Assembly: GCA_035939575.1 (NCBI GenBank)
Contig: DASZFS010000500.1
Location: forward strand, 3,660-67,659
DNA: 64,000 nt
Origin: DATKHR01 sp035939575
GTDB lineage: Bacteria > Acidobacteriota > Vicinamibacteria > Vicinamibacterales > CAVVIG01
Reading direction: 5' to 3'
The notes below the pieces were generated by a model. That model searched no databases. It was not told the DNA's origin and saw nothing but the letters and a program-made list of their open reading frames with translations. Shown here in pieces: positions 49,888 through 58,824 of this stretch (within the stretch, counting starts at the first letter, position 1; each line of letters opens with the position of its first letter). The position numbers and the translations under genes were made by a program.

Positions 49888-52338
49888 ATGAGCGCGCGGC
49901 GCTCGTCAGCGATCACGCTGCTCGGCCTCGTGATCCTCCCGGCCTTCGCGGTCCTCGTAACCCTCGGGGCCTCGTCTCCGCGGGCGCAAACTCCACTCTC
50001 GTTCGATCGCGCGCTCCTCGATCGCTACTGCGTCTCGTGCCACGGACCGCGGCAGCGCGCGGCGGGGCTCGTCCTCACTGAGCTCGATCCCGCTCACGTG
50101 GACCGCGACGCGCGCATCTGGGAACAGGTGGTCGAGCGCCTCCGAGGCGGCACGATGCCGCCCGCCGGGATGCCCCGGCCCGAGCCCGCTGCCGGCCGCG
50201 CGTTCGCGGAATCGGTGGAGGCGGCACTCGACCGCGCCGCTGCTGACGCCCCGAGTCCCGGCCGGACGGTGCTCCGCCGGCTGACGCGCGTCGAGTACGC
50301 AAACGCGATTCAGGATCTGCTCGACCTCGACATCGACGCGCAGTCGCTGTTTCCCGCCGACAAATCGTTCGACGGTTTCGACAACGCGGGCGCGGCGCTC
50401 TCGACCTCGCCCGCGCTGATGGAGCGGTATCTGTCGGCCGCGCGCCGCATCAGCCGGCTCGCCGTCGGCAGTCCTGACATCGGTCCGGCGTTCGCCGCAG
50501 CCACCTACGAGGCGCCGCAGGATCTCTGGCAGAGCTCGCGCATCGACGAGGACGCGCCGTTCGGATCGCGCGGCGGCCTGTCCATCCGCCACCGCTTTCC
50601 CCTCGACGCCGAGTACCTCGTGCGGATCCATCTTCGTCGAAACATCCTGGGCTACGTGCGTGGTCTCGGAGAGGCGCACGCGCTCGATGTCCGGCTCGAC
50701 GGAACACGCGTCGCGCGCGTCGCTGTCGGCGGCGAGCACAAGGGCATGCCGGCGCCGCTCAGCTTTTCAGGCGTGATTGCCGGCGACGCGGCGTGGGAAG
50801 CGTACGCCGTCTCGGCGGACCAGAATCTCGTCGTGTCGGTCCCCGTGAAGGCCGGTACGCGCGCGCTCAACGTGTCGTTCGCCGACGAGCTGTGGGTGGA
50901 GGAGGGCGTGCAGCAGCCGCCGCTCACCGGTCTGGGGTTCAGCTACGACGAATCGCGCACGGCGCCCACCGGGCCGTGGGGCCCTGCGGTGGAAAGCATC
51001 ACGATCGACGGCCCGTACCGCGCCACCGGCGCGGGGCAGACACCGAGCCGCACACGGCTCTTCGCCTGCCAGCCAGCGCCTGACGACAACGCCGGGCCGT
51101 GCGCGCGCACGATCCTGTCGTCCCTGGCGCGGCGCGCGTACCGCCGCGCGATCACTGACGAGGATCTGCAGCCGTTGATCGCCGTCTTCCGCGCGGGGCT
51201 CGAGCGGGGCGGTTTCGACGAGGGCATTCGCGCGGCCGTCGAGCGCGTGCTCGTCGATCCGAGTTTTCTGTTCCGTCTCGAGCGCGATCCCCAGGCAGTT
51301 GCGCCGGGTGTCGCGTATCGCGTGAGCGATGTGGAGCTGGCGTCGCGGCTGTCGTTCTTTCTCTGGAGCAGCATCCCGGACGGCGCGCTGCTGGACGAGG
51401 CGATCGCAGGCCGGCTGCACGAGCCGGACCACCTCGCGGCGCAGGTGCGCCGTATGCTCGCCGATCGCCGTGCGTCGATGCTCGGGGACAACTTCGCGGT
51501 GCAATGGCTGGCGCTCCGCCGCTTGAACGACGCCGCGCCCGATCCGGATCTCTTTCCGGAGTTCGACGGCAACCTGCGCCAGGCGTTCGATCGCGAGACG
51601 CGGCTCTTCGTGGGCGACGAGATGCGCCGCGATCAGAGCGTGCTCGCGCTTCTCGACGCGGACTACACGTTCGTCAACGAGCGCCTCGCGCGTCACTATG
51701 GAATTCCAGACGTGCACGGCAACCAGTTCCGGAGGGTCGCGCTGACCGATCGGACCCGCGCCGGATTGCTCGGCCAGGGCAGCATCCTGACGCTGACGTC
51801 GCTTCCCACGCGGACGTCGCCGGTGCTGCGGGGCCGGTGGGTGCTCGACACGTTGTTCGGGATGCCGACGCCGCCTCCGCCGCCGGACATTCCTGAGTTT
51901 CCGCCGAGCCATTCGGACGCGGGCCTCTTGTCCGTCCGCCAGCGCACCGAACGTCACCGTACGAACCCCGCGTGCGCGAGCTGTCATGCGCGGATGGACC
52001 CGCTCGGTTTCGCGCTCGAGAACTTCGATGCGATCGGACGCTGGCGTGCCAGCGAGTCAGGGCAGGCGATCGATGCCTCCGGATCGCTGCCGGACGGCAC
52101 GCATTTCTCCGGTGTGGATGAGCTGCGACTCGCGATCCTGAGCCAGCCAGACGGGTTTCTTCGGGCGACGGCCGGCAAGCTGCTGGCCTACGCGATCGGC
52201 CGCGGCCTCGAGCCGTCCGACGCGCCGGCGATTCGACGAATTGTGCGAGAGTCGGCTGGCGGCGGGTATCGCTGGTCGGCCATGATTGAAGGCGTGGTGA
52301 GGAGCGCTCCGTTCCTGATGAGAAAGACGGCGTCATGA
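49888..52338 (+). CDS. DUF1592-family exported multidomain cytochrome (module B)
   Basis: The product is 816 residues, almost the same length as its module A paralogue. A signal peptide precedes the cytochrome motif CVSCH at 48-52. The DUF1587-like (LRRLTRVEYANAIQDLL), beta-rich insert, DUF1595 (CARTILSSLARRAYRRAIT), DUF1592 (ELASRLSFFLWSSIPDGALL), DUF1588 (AGLLGQGSILTLTSLPTRTSPV, then CASCHARMDPLGFALENFD) and DUF1585 segments follow in order. Both haem sites are kept. It lies in a tight operon: four bases after the SnoaL-like gene, overlapping the DUF1552 gene by four. Confidence 0.9.
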   Translation: MSARRSSAITLLGLVILPAFAVLVTLGASSPRAQTPLSFDRALLDRYCVSCHGPRQRAAGLVLTELDPAHVDRDARIWEQVVERLRGGTMPPAGMPRPEPAAGRAFAESVEAALDRAAADAPSPGRTVLRRLTRVEYANAIQDLLDLDIDAQSLFPADKSFDGFDNAGAALSTSPALMERYLSAARRISRLAVGSPDIGPAFAAATYEAPQDLWQSSRIDEDAPFGSRGGLSIRHRFPLDAEYLVRIHLRRNILGYVRGLGEAHALDVRLDGTRVARVAVGGEHKGMPAPLSFSGVIAGDAAWEAYAVSADQNLVVSVPVKAGTRALNVSFADELWVEEGVQQPPLTGLGFSYDESRTAPTGPWGPAVESITIDGPYRATGAGQTPSRTRLFACQPAPDDNAGPCARTILSSLARRAYRRAITDEDLQPLIAVFRAGLERGGFDEGIRAAVERVLVDPSFLFRLERDPQAVAPGVAYRVSDVELASRLSFFLWSSIPDGALLDEAIAGRLHEPDHLAAQVRRMLADRRASMLGDNFAVQWLALRRLNDAAPDPDLFPEFDGNLRQAFDRETRLFVGDEMRRDQSVLALLDADYTFVNERLARHYGIPDVHGNQFRRVALTDRTRAGLLGQGSILTLTSLPTRTSPVLRGRWVLDTLFGMPTPPPPPDIPEFPPSHSDAGLLSVRQRTERHRTNPACASCHARMDPLGFALENFDAIGRWRASESGQAIDASGSLPDGTHFSGVDELRLAILSQPDGFLRATAGKLLAYAIGRGLEPSDAPAIRRIVRESAGGGYRWSAMIEGVVRSAPFLMRKTAS

Positions 52339-53642
52339 AGGGCAGGGCCCATCTTCCCCGCAGAACGATTCTGCGGGGCCTGGCGGCGGCCGTCGCGCTG
52401 CCGTTTCTCGACGGCATGGTGCCGGCGTTCGCCGCGCCGGCGATGACCAGGCGGTTGAGCGTCGTCTACCTGCCCAACGGCATCCGGATGGAGCACTGGA
52501 CGCCGGCGGCCGAGGGCACGGCCTTCGACCTGCCGCCGATTCTCACGCCGTTGCAGCCGTTTCGCGATCGCCTGGCGATCGTCAGCGGTCTGAAAAACGG
52601 TCCGCCGCACTACGCCGTGCATGGGGCGGCCAGCACACGCTTCCTGACGACGATGCCGCCGGCGAGCGCGTCGGCTGCGGTGGTTGAAGCCGGCATCTCG
52701 ATGGATCAGCTGGCGGCGAAAGAGTTCGGCACCGAGACCGAGCTCGCGTCGCTCGAGCTGACGCTGGAGTCCGGTTTTGCCGGCGTCTGCGACGTCGGAT
52801 CGAGCTGCGTGTACACCGACACCGTGGCGTGGCGCGGTCTCTCGACGCCGCTGCCGATGGAGCACAACCCGCGCGCGGTGTTCGAACGCCTCTTCGGCGA
52901 CAACGACGCGATCGGCCGCTCCGCGCAACTCGCGCGGTTGGGGAGCACGCGGAGCATTCTCGACTCGGTCGCAGAAGCGGCCACGCGCCTCGCTCGCACG
53001 CTGGCCGCGGACGACCGCGCCAGGCTGGACGAGTATTTCGAAGCGCTGCGCGACATCGAGCGGCGCATTCAACTGGCCGAACGGCAGGACCGGGTGGCGC
53101 TGCCGGAGTTCGGCCGCCCCATCGGCGTGCCGCGCAGTTTCCCCGAGCACGCACGGCTGATGTTCGACTTGCAGGTGCTCGCGTACCAGGCGGACGTGAC
53201 GCGCGTCATCACGTTCATGACCGGCCGCGAGTTGAGCGGCCGCTCGTATCCTGAGATCGGCATCCACGACGCGCACCATCCCATCTCGCACCATCAGGGG
53301 GACCCGGAGAAGCTCGCGAAGCTGACGACGATCAATACGCATCACGTCGCGCAGCTGGCGTACTTTCTCGAGCGGCTGCGATCGTCTCCAGACGGCGACG
53401 GGACGCTGCTCGATCACACGACCATTCTCTGCGGCGCCGGCATGAGCGACGGCAATGCGCACGCGCCGGACAACCTGCCGGTACTCGTGGCTGGCGACGG
53501 GCCGTGGCCGGCCGCGCGCGGCCGTCACATCCGGGTGGCGGGCGACACGCCCATCGGGAATCTGCACGTCACGCTCCTCAACCATCTGGGCGTGCGTGTG
53601 GATCATTTTGGCAACAGCACGGGCGTGTTGCCTGGACTCTAG
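52335..53642 (+). CDS. DUF1552 (HXXSHH-motif) Tat-exported protein (module B)
   Basis: The product is 435 residues. It begins with a twin-arginine signal (PRRTILRGLAAAVALPFLDG). The HxxSHH motif is HPISHH at 315-320. WTPAAEGTAFDLPPIL and LPMEHNPRAVFERLFGDND correspond to the same blocks in the module A protein. The ATG overlaps the stop of the DUF1592 gene (ATGA), so the two are co-translated, supporting a complex or shared pathway. No reaction is known for the family. Confidence 0.9.
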   Translation: MKGRAHLPRRTILRGLAAAVALPFLDGMVPAFAAPAMTRRLSVVYLPNGIRMEHWTPAAEGTAFDLPPILTPLQPFRDRLAIVSGLKNGPPHYAVHGAASTRFLTTMPPASASAAVVEAGISMDQLAAKEFGTETELASLELTLESGFAGVCDVGSSCVYTDTVAWRGLSTPLPMEHNPRAVFERLFGDNDAIGRSAQLARLGSTRSILDSVAEAATRLARTLAADDRARLDEYFEALRDIERRIQLAERQDRVALPEFGRPIGVPRSFPEHARLMFDLQVLAYQADVTRVITFMTGRELSGRSYPEIGIHDAHHPISHHQGDPEKLAKLTTINTHHVAQLAYFLERLRSSPDGDGTLLDHTTILCGAGMSDGNAHAPDNLPVLVAGDGPWPAARGRHIRVAGDTPIGNLHVTLLNHLGVRVDHFGNSTGVLPGL

Positions 53643-53646
53643 CGAC

Positions 53647-55071
53647 GTGCCGCGGCGCGGGTGTCTCGTCCTCGTGCTGCTCGCGAGCATCAGCGTCGGC
53701 GCGGCGGCGGCGCCGGGGGACGACGACCAGCGCCTCATCGACGCCGCGAAGCAGCAGGATCTCCCTCGCGTCCGTGCGCTCGTCGCCCAGAAGGTCGATC
53801 CGAATGCGCCGCAGCCTGACGGCGCGACCGCGCTGCACTGGGCCGTCCATTGGGACGACCTGGCGATGACGGACGTGCTGCTCGCCGCCGGCGCGCGCGT
53901 CAGCGTGGCGAACGATCTCGGCGTCACACCGCTGGCGCTCGCCTGCGAAAACGGCAATGGCGTCATCGTCGATCGGCTGCTCGCGCGCGGTGCCGATCCG
54001 AACGCGGCGTTTCCCGGACGTCCGCCGGCCCTCATGCTGTGCGTGCGCAGCGGAAGCGTTGCGGGCGTAAAGGCAATGATCGCCCGGCGCGCGAATGTCA
54101 ACGGCAGAGAGCCGCTGCGCGGTCAGACCGCGTTGATGTGGGCGGCCGCGAACGCTCAGCAGGAGATCGTTCGCGCGCTGCTCGTGGCGGGCGCAGACGT
54201 GCGTGCGCGGTCGCAGCTGACGCACCTCACGGTCAATCGCGCCGATCCCAACGACATCTACACAGGCGTGGTTGGCGAGATCCCGGGCGGACGAAGCACG
54301 CCGCTGCTCTTCGCGGCGGCCGGAGGCAGCGCCGAGATCACGAAGCTGCTGCTCGACGCCGGCGCCGACGCGAACGAGGCGTCGCCGGCTGGTGAAAGCG
54401 CGCTGCTGATCGCGGTCCATAGCGGACACGACGACTGCGCCACGCTGCTGCTGCAGCGCGGCGCCGATCCGAACGCGAGCGGCGCGGGCTACACCGCGCT
54501 GCACGCGGCGGTGCTGCGCGGCAGCGCGGGCATGGTCAGGACGCTGCTGGCGCGCGGCGCTGGCGTCGATCCGCGGATCGCGCACGGCACGACGACCATT
54601 CGCGCGGGTCGAGGCTTTGTGCTGCCGGAAACGCTGGTCGGCGGCACACCGTTCCTGCTCGCGGCGAAATTTCTCGACCTCGACATCGCGCGGCAGCTCG
54701 TGGCGGCCGGCGCCGATCCGCGAGCGGGTCTGGCCGACGGGACCACCGCGTTGATGCTCGCGGCGGGTCTGTTCGAGACCGGCCCCCTCTTCGACCGGCG
54801 GGAACGGATTCTGGTCCAGCCGGACACCGGCGAACCCGCGGCACTCGACATGGTCCAGTGGGTGCTCGGTCTTGGCGGCGACGTCAACTCGGTGAACGTG
54901 CGCGGTGACACCGCGTTACACGGCGCCGCGGCGCACGGGTATCGCACCGTCGTGCAGGCGCTCATCGCGCGGGGCGCGCAGGTGGACATCAAGAACGCGA
55001 AAGGCGCCACCGCCTTCGACGTCGGCGACGCGCGAGTGAAGGATCTGCTCGTCGGACGCGGAAGAGGCTAG
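53647..55071 (+). CDS. Exported ankyrin-repeat protein (module B)
   Basis: The product is 474 residues from GTG 53647, four bases after the DUF1552 stop and without a Shine-Dalgarno, so it is probably translated by coupling. A short signal peptide (LVLVLLASISVGAAAAPG) precedes ankyrin repeats, for example DGATALHWAVHWDDLAMTDVLL and GQTALMWAAANAQQEIVRALL. An insert near 195-215 and another near 315-340 interrupt the array, as in the module A protein. Exported ankyrin proteins are rare; the fixed place next to DUF1592 and DUF1552 genes suggests contact with them. Confidence 0.85.
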   Translation: MPRRGCLVLVLLASISVGAAAAPGDDDQRLIDAAKQQDLPRVRALVAQKVDPNAPQPDGATALHWAVHWDDLAMTDVLLAAGARVSVANDLGVTPLALACENGNGVIVDRLLARGADPNAAFPGRPPALMLCVRSGSVAGVKAMIARRANVNGREPLRGQTALMWAAANAQQEIVRALLVAGADVRARSQLTHLTVNRADPNDIYTGVVGEIPGGRSTPLLFAAAGGSAEITKLLLDAGADANEASPAGESALLIAVHSGHDDCATLLLQRGADPNASGAGYTALHAAVLRGSAGMVRTLLARGAGVDPRIAHGTTTIRAGRGFVLPETLVGGTPFLLAAKFLDLDIARQLVAAGADPRAGLADGTTALMLAAGLFETGPLFDRRERILVQPDTGEPAALDMVQWVLGLGGDVNSVNVRGDTALHGAAAHGYRTVVQALIARGAQVDIKNAKGATAFDVGDARVKDLLVGRGRG

Positions 55072-55121
55072 CAAGGTGAGGCAGCGAAGGATAGAATCGG
55101 CGCCGCCGGGGGAGATTTCAG

Positions 55122-57194
55122 ATGGTTAAACGTGCGAGCGTTTGGGGAATGGCCGCGGTTGGCTTGTCGGCGGTGCTCAGGTTGTCGAGCGTGACCACGA
55201 GCGCGGGTCAGGCGGGCGCGGCTGCGATTCAAGTCGGCGCCAACGATATTGCCGGAGTCGTCAGGAGCTCGGCCGGGCCGGAAGCCGGCGTGTGGGTCAT
55301 CGCGGAAACACACGATCTGCCGACTAAGTACATCAAGATCGTCGTCACGGACGATCGCGGCCGGTACATGCTGCCGGAGTTGCCCAAGGCCAACTACGAG
55401 CTATGGGTACGCGGGTATGGTCTCGTTGACGGACCGAAAGTGAAGAGCGCGCCGGGCAAGAACGTGAATCTCACGGCGACCATCGCGCCGAGCGACAAGG
55501 CCGCCGCGGAGTACTACCCGGCGAACTACTGGTTCGCGCTGCTGCAGCCGCCCCCGAAGAGCGACTTCCCGGGGACGGGCAAGGCGGGCAACGGCATCGG
55601 CGAGCAGATGGCCACGCAGGGCACGTGGATCGGCTACATCAAGATGATGAATTCGTGCGGGCAGTGCCATCAGCTCGGCACCAAGGCCACGCGCACGATT
55701 TCACCGGAGCTCGGGACGTTCAAGAACTCCGTGGACGCCTGGGATCACCGCATCCAGGTCGGCGTCAGCGGTGCCTACATGGACAGCACGCTCGGCCCGC
55801 TCGGCCGTCAGCGCGCGCTGGAGGTCTTCGCCGACTGGACCGACCGCATCGCGAAGGGCGAACTGCCGCAGAAGCCGCCGCGTCCGCAGGGCGTCGAGCG
55901 CAACGTCGTGATCACCGAATGGGAGTGGGGCAGCCCGACGACATTCGTGCACGACGAGATCTCGACGGCGAAGGTCGATCCCACCGTGAACGCGAACGGA
56001 CGCGTCTACGGCACCCAGGAGCTGAGCGGCGACTGGATCACGTGGCTCGACCCGGTGAAGAACGAGGTCGGCCGCCTTGACGTGCCCGTCACCAACCCCA
56101 AGTCGGGCATGGCGTGGGCGCAGACGATGCCGGAGCCGTCGCCGTACTGGGGCCTGGAAACGCTCTGGAAGGGCAAGCTGGCGCCGCACAACGCGATGTT
56201 CGACGCCAAGGGACGGTTGATCATCACCGCGCGTGAAGGCTGCCGCCTCCTCGACACCAAGACGAACACGTTCACCTTCCTCGACGGCTGCAGCGCCGGC
56301 CATCACGTGCAGGTGGACGGGAACGACGTCGCGTGGTTCGATGCCGGCGGCGCCGCCGCGTTCGACTTCAAGGTGTGGGACGCGACGCACGACGCCAAGC
56401 AGGCCTTTACGCGCTATCCGTTGATCTCAGATACCAACGGCAACGGCAAGGCCGACCCGGTGCCGGCGCGCGGCGTGAAGCCGACGCCGGATCAGGACAC
56501 CGCACCGAATCCGGGCGGCTCCTACGCCGTGATGTTCAACGCGCCGGACAATGCGGTCTGGGTGTCATACCTCGGCGTACCGGGCGCGCTTGGCCGGATC
56601 GATCTCAAGACACGCCTCGCCGAGATCTACGAGCCGCCGTTCCAGAATTCGGCGGCGAAGGTCGAGGGCTACCTCCCGCACGGCATCGACGTCGACACCA
56701 ACGGCGTCATGTGGACCGGCCTGAACAGCGGTCACCTGGCGAGCTTCGATCGGAAGAAGTGCAAGACACGCTACAACCCGAACGCGGCCCGCCTGGGCCA
56801 GCAGTGCGCGGAAGGCTGGACGCTGTACCAGGCGCCCGGCCCGAACTTCAAGGGCGTCACCGAACCGGGCAGCGCCGATTCGTACTACTTGAACTGGGTC
56901 GATCAGTTCGACACGTCGGGCCTCGGCAAGAACACGCCGTTCCTGAACGGCAGCGGGTCCGATTCGATCATGGCGCTGGTGAACGGCAAGTGGGTGATTC
57001 TGCGCGTGCCGTACCCGTTGGGCTTCATGTCGCGAGGCATGGACGGCCGCATCGACGATGCGAAGGCCGGATGGAAGGGGAAGGGCCTGTGGACGACCCA
57101 CGCCGAGCAGGCGACGTGGCATCAGGAAGGCGGCAAGACACAAATGCCGAAAGTGATCCACATGCAGATCCGGCCCGACCCGTTGGCGCGCTAG
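55122..57194 (+). CDS. Exported CnaB-like / cytochrome c / streptogramin-lyase-like beta-propeller protein (module B)
   Basis: The product is 690 residues from ATG 55122, behind a GGGGGAG ribosome-binding site, with TAGAAT at 55092-55097 as possible -10 box. A signal peptide is followed by a carboxypeptidase-regulatory-like beta-sandwich (about 42-120; GVVRSSAGPEAGVWVIAETH). The haem motif is CGQCH at 179-183. The C-terminal two thirds form a Vgb/NHL-type propeller (KLAPHNAMFDAKGRLIITA, YLPHGIDVDTNGVMWTGLN). It has the domain order of 31382-33079 but about 125 more residues. It is read in the same direction as the module B operon. Confidence 0.85.
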   Translation: MVKRASVWGMAAVGLSAVLRLSSVTTSAGQAGAAAIQVGANDIAGVVRSSAGPEAGVWVIAETHDLPTKYIKIVVTDDRGRYMLPELPKANYELWVRGYGLVDGPKVKSAPGKNVNLTATIAPSDKAAAEYYPANYWFALLQPPPKSDFPGTGKAGNGIGEQMATQGTWIGYIKMMNSCGQCHQLGTKATRTISPELGTFKNSVDAWDHRIQVGVSGAYMDSTLGPLGRQRALEVFADWTDRIAKGELPQKPPRPQGVERNVVITEWEWGSPTTFVHDEISTAKVDPTVNANGRVYGTQELSGDWITWLDPVKNEVGRLDVPVTNPKSGMAWAQTMPEPSPYWGLETLWKGKLAPHNAMFDAKGRLIITAREGCRLLDTKTNTFTFLDGCSAGHHVQVDGNDVAWFDAGGAAAFDFKVWDATHDAKQAFTRYPLISDTNGNGKADPVPARGVKPTPDQDTAPNPGGSYAVMFNAPDNAVWVSYLGVPGALGRIDLKTRLAEIYEPPFQNSAAKVEGYLPHGIDVDTNGVMWTGLNSGHLASFDRKKCKTRYNPNAARLGQQCAEGWTLYQAPGPNFKGVTEPGSADSYYLNWVDQFDTSGLGKNTPFLNGSGSDSIMALVNGKWVILRVPYPLGFMSRGMDGRIDDAKAGWKGKGLWTTHAEQATWHQEGGKTQMPKVIHMQIRPDPLAR

Positions 57195-57210
57195 ATCGCC
57201 GCAACGGTCG

Positions 57211-57216
57211 TACAAT
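57211..57216 (+). promoter_or_regulatory. -10 box for a leaderless transcript of a cytochrome gene
   Basis: TACAAT at 57211-57216 ends seven bases before ATG 57224, the same spacing as at 49346. No ribosome-binding site is present. No -35 box at normal distance was found. Confidence 0.55.
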
Positions 57217-57223
57217 TTGTGTC

Positions 57224-57643
57224 ATGAGTTTCAGAGTCCTCGGGTTCATTGGTGCAGGCGCCATCGTCGGCGCGATGGCGGTCGGCTCGGTCGCGACGTC
57301 TGAGGCCCGGCAGGCCAATCCGGAAGCGGCGAAGATCGCGAATCCGGTCGCGTCGACTCCCGAGTCGATTGCGGCCGGTGAGGCCGTCTACAAGCGGCGG
57401 TGTTCGGGCTGTCACGGCCTCGACGCGAAGGGCGGGCCGCCGAAGGAAGAATTCCTGAAGCCGGCGCCGAACCTGATCGACGACACGTACGATCACGGTT
57501 CGAGCGACGGCGAGATGTTTTACGTGATCAAGAACGGCGTGCCGCCCGAGCTCGTGATGGACGGGTGGGGCGGCCGCATCAGTGATACCGATATCTGGAA
57601 CATCGTGAACTACCTGCGCGCGCAGGCCAAGAAGAGCAGGTAG
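57224..57643 (+). CDS. Exported mono-haem cytochrome c
   Basis: The product is 139 residues. After a signal peptide (about 1-29) the haem motif CSGCH is followed by GLDAKGGPPKEEFLKPAPNL, and later GVPPELVMDGWGGRISDTDIWNIVNYLR gives the axial methionine region of a class I cytochrome c. The protein should be a soluble periplasmic electron carrier. It lies between the module B propeller gene and a second small cytochrome. Confidence 0.87.
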   Translation: MSFRVLGFIGAGAIVGAMAVGSVATSEARQANPEAAKIANPVASTPESIAAGEAVYKRRCSGCHGLDAKGGPPKEEFLKPAPNLIDDTYDHGSSDGEMFYVIKNGVPPELVMDGWGGRISDTDIWNIVNYLRAQAKKSR

Positions 57644-57668
57644 CGACGCACAGTCACTGGGAACCCCA

Positions 57669-57746
57669 CGGTTCGCCGGGTTCGCTAGTTCGCGGGGTGC
57701 TATCGAACCCCGAGCACCGGGCGAACCTGGCGAACCATGCGAACCG
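57669..57746. repeat. Imperfect long inverted repeat built of GCGAACC / GGTTCGC units
   Basis: Three tandem 9-bp units beginning GCGAACC (57721-57729, 57730-57738, 57739-57747) face three GGTTCGC-like units (57670-57676, 57679-57685, 57687-57693). The arms 57669-57701 and 57713-57746 can form a hairpin with four paired blocks and an 11-nt loop. It fills the gap between two cytochrome genes, and the second gene's possible ATG at 57737 lies inside its right arm. Confidence 0.7.
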
Positions 57747-58186
57747 ATATGAATCACTACTTTCGTTCAGCCGCGCTTGCCGCCGGCGTCTTGATCTGGT
57801 CCATCGGCGTGACGCTCGTCGCGCAAGCGCCGGGGACAACGAAGACGACGAAGGATGGAATCTACACCGCCGAGCAGTCCGCGCGCGGCGAGGCCGTCTA
57901 CAAGGGCAAATGCTCGTCCTGCCATGGCGATGACCTGACCGGCGGCGGCATCGCCCCCGCGCTGGCCGGCGACGCGTTCTTCGAGCAGTGGTCCGAGAAG
58001 AAGCTGAGCGAGCTCTCGAGCGAGATCAAGGACAGCATGCCCGCGGACAAGCCGGGGAGCCTGACGCCCGACGAGACCGCGGACGTGCTCGCCTACGTGC
58101 TGAAGTCGAACGGCTTGCCGGCGGGCGCGGCGCCGTTGTCGAACGACGCGGCGGTGCTGGCGCAGGTTTCGATCGCGAAGCCGTAG
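57737..58186 (+). CDS. Small exported mono-haem cytochrome c (paralogue group 2)
   Basis: The product is 149 residues from ATG 57737, or 145 from ATG 57749, which gives a more usual signal peptide start (MNHYFRSAALAAGVLIWSI). The haem motif is CSSCH, preceded by YTAEQSARGEAVYKG and followed by DLTGGGIAPALAGDAFF. MPADKPGSLTPDETADVL holds the likely axial Met. It matches the small cytochromes at 41551 and 60234 along its whole length. The start region is buried in the GCGAACC inverted repeat, which may reduce its translation. The stop codon is part of a hairpin shared with the convergent gene. Confidence 0.83.
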   Translation: MRTDMNHYFRSAALAAGVLIWSIGVTLVAQAPGTTKTTKDGIYTAEQSARGEAVYKGKCSSCHGDDLTGGGIAPALAGDAFFEQWSEKKLSELSSEIKDSMPADKPGSLTPDETADVLAYVLKSNGLPAGAAPLSNDAAVLAQVSIAKP

Positions 58187-58205
58187 CGGAGGGCGCCGCT
58201 ACGGC
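58180..58205. terminator. Perfect hairpin containing both stop codons of two convergent genes
   Basis: GCCGTAGCGG (58180-58189) and CCGCTACGGC (58196-58205) form a perfect 10-bp stem with a six-base loop. The TAG of the cytochrome gene and the TAG of the opposite gene pair with each other inside it. It lacks a T tract but probably blocks read-through in both directions. Confidence 0.6.
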
Positions 58206-58816
58206 GCCGACGCCGCGTCGGTACGCTTGACGCCTTTCACGGTCACCGGATCGGTCGCGTAACTCTCGATCGCGATCGCTTTCGCGCCGTCATCGATCGC
58301 GACCTTGCCCGCCAGCGACGCTTTTCCCTCACCGACGCCGGCTTTGTTCACGCGCAGCTCAATCACCGTGAACGCGTAGTCCGTCGCGTTGGCCGCGGCC
58401 TTCCATGCGGGGCGATCCCAGCTGCCGAGCGGCCGATCCACCGCGAGGATGATGCGCGCGCCGCCGTCGGGCGTCGCCACGCGCCGGGCGGACTTCACGA
58501 AGTAGCCAAGACTGCTCGTGCCCGCCCAGACGTAACCGACCGAGGGCGCGGCCTGCAGCGCCTCGGTCCACGCCTTGTCGCCCTTGTCCTTGAACGTCGC
58601 CACGAGCTTGGCGGCCTCCTCGTCGGTCGACCAGCGCAGGACGTCAATCTTGAGCGCAACGCCGCTGCCGGCGCTGAGCGCCGCCGTGGTCGCCGTGAAG
58701 GACGCGGTGATCGCGGTCTTCGGCGTCTGCGCCGAGACCGGCACGTGCGAGGCCGCGAACAGCAGGAGCGGAGCGAACGCGCGCGCTTGTACGCGCCTGA
58801 ATTGTTTGAGATCCAT
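58199..58816 (-). CDS. Exported protein of unknown function
   Basis: The product is 205 residues from ATG 58816. A signal peptide (about 1-28) precedes a single domain without a recognised family; visible features are IDVLRWSTDEEAAKLVATFKD, GYVWAGTSSLGYFVKSARRV and IELRVNKAGVGEGKASLAG. The alternation of short polar and hydrophobic stretches suggests a beta-rich fold. Similar proteins recur in Acidobacteriota beside oxidoreductase genes. It is divergent from the CLECH protein gene, and a TAAAAT box 8 nt before the ATG suggests a leaderless mRNA. Confidence 0.7.
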   Translation of the reverse strand: MDLKQFRRVQARAFAPLLLFAASHVPVSAQTPKTAITASFTATTAALSAGSGVALKIDVLRWSTDEEAAKLVATFKDKGDKAWTEALQAAPSVGYVWAGTSSLGYFVKSARRVATPDGGARIILAVDRPLGSWDRPAWKAAANATDYAFTVIELRVNKAGVGEGKASLAGKVAIDDGAKAIAIESYATDPVTVKGVKRTDAASAP

Positions 58817-58824
58817 CGGCGCAG

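Noticed and set aside
52188..54101. 637-codon open frame opposite module B DUF1552 and ankyrin genes
   Set aside because: It crosses a real operon junction and shows no recognisable domain.
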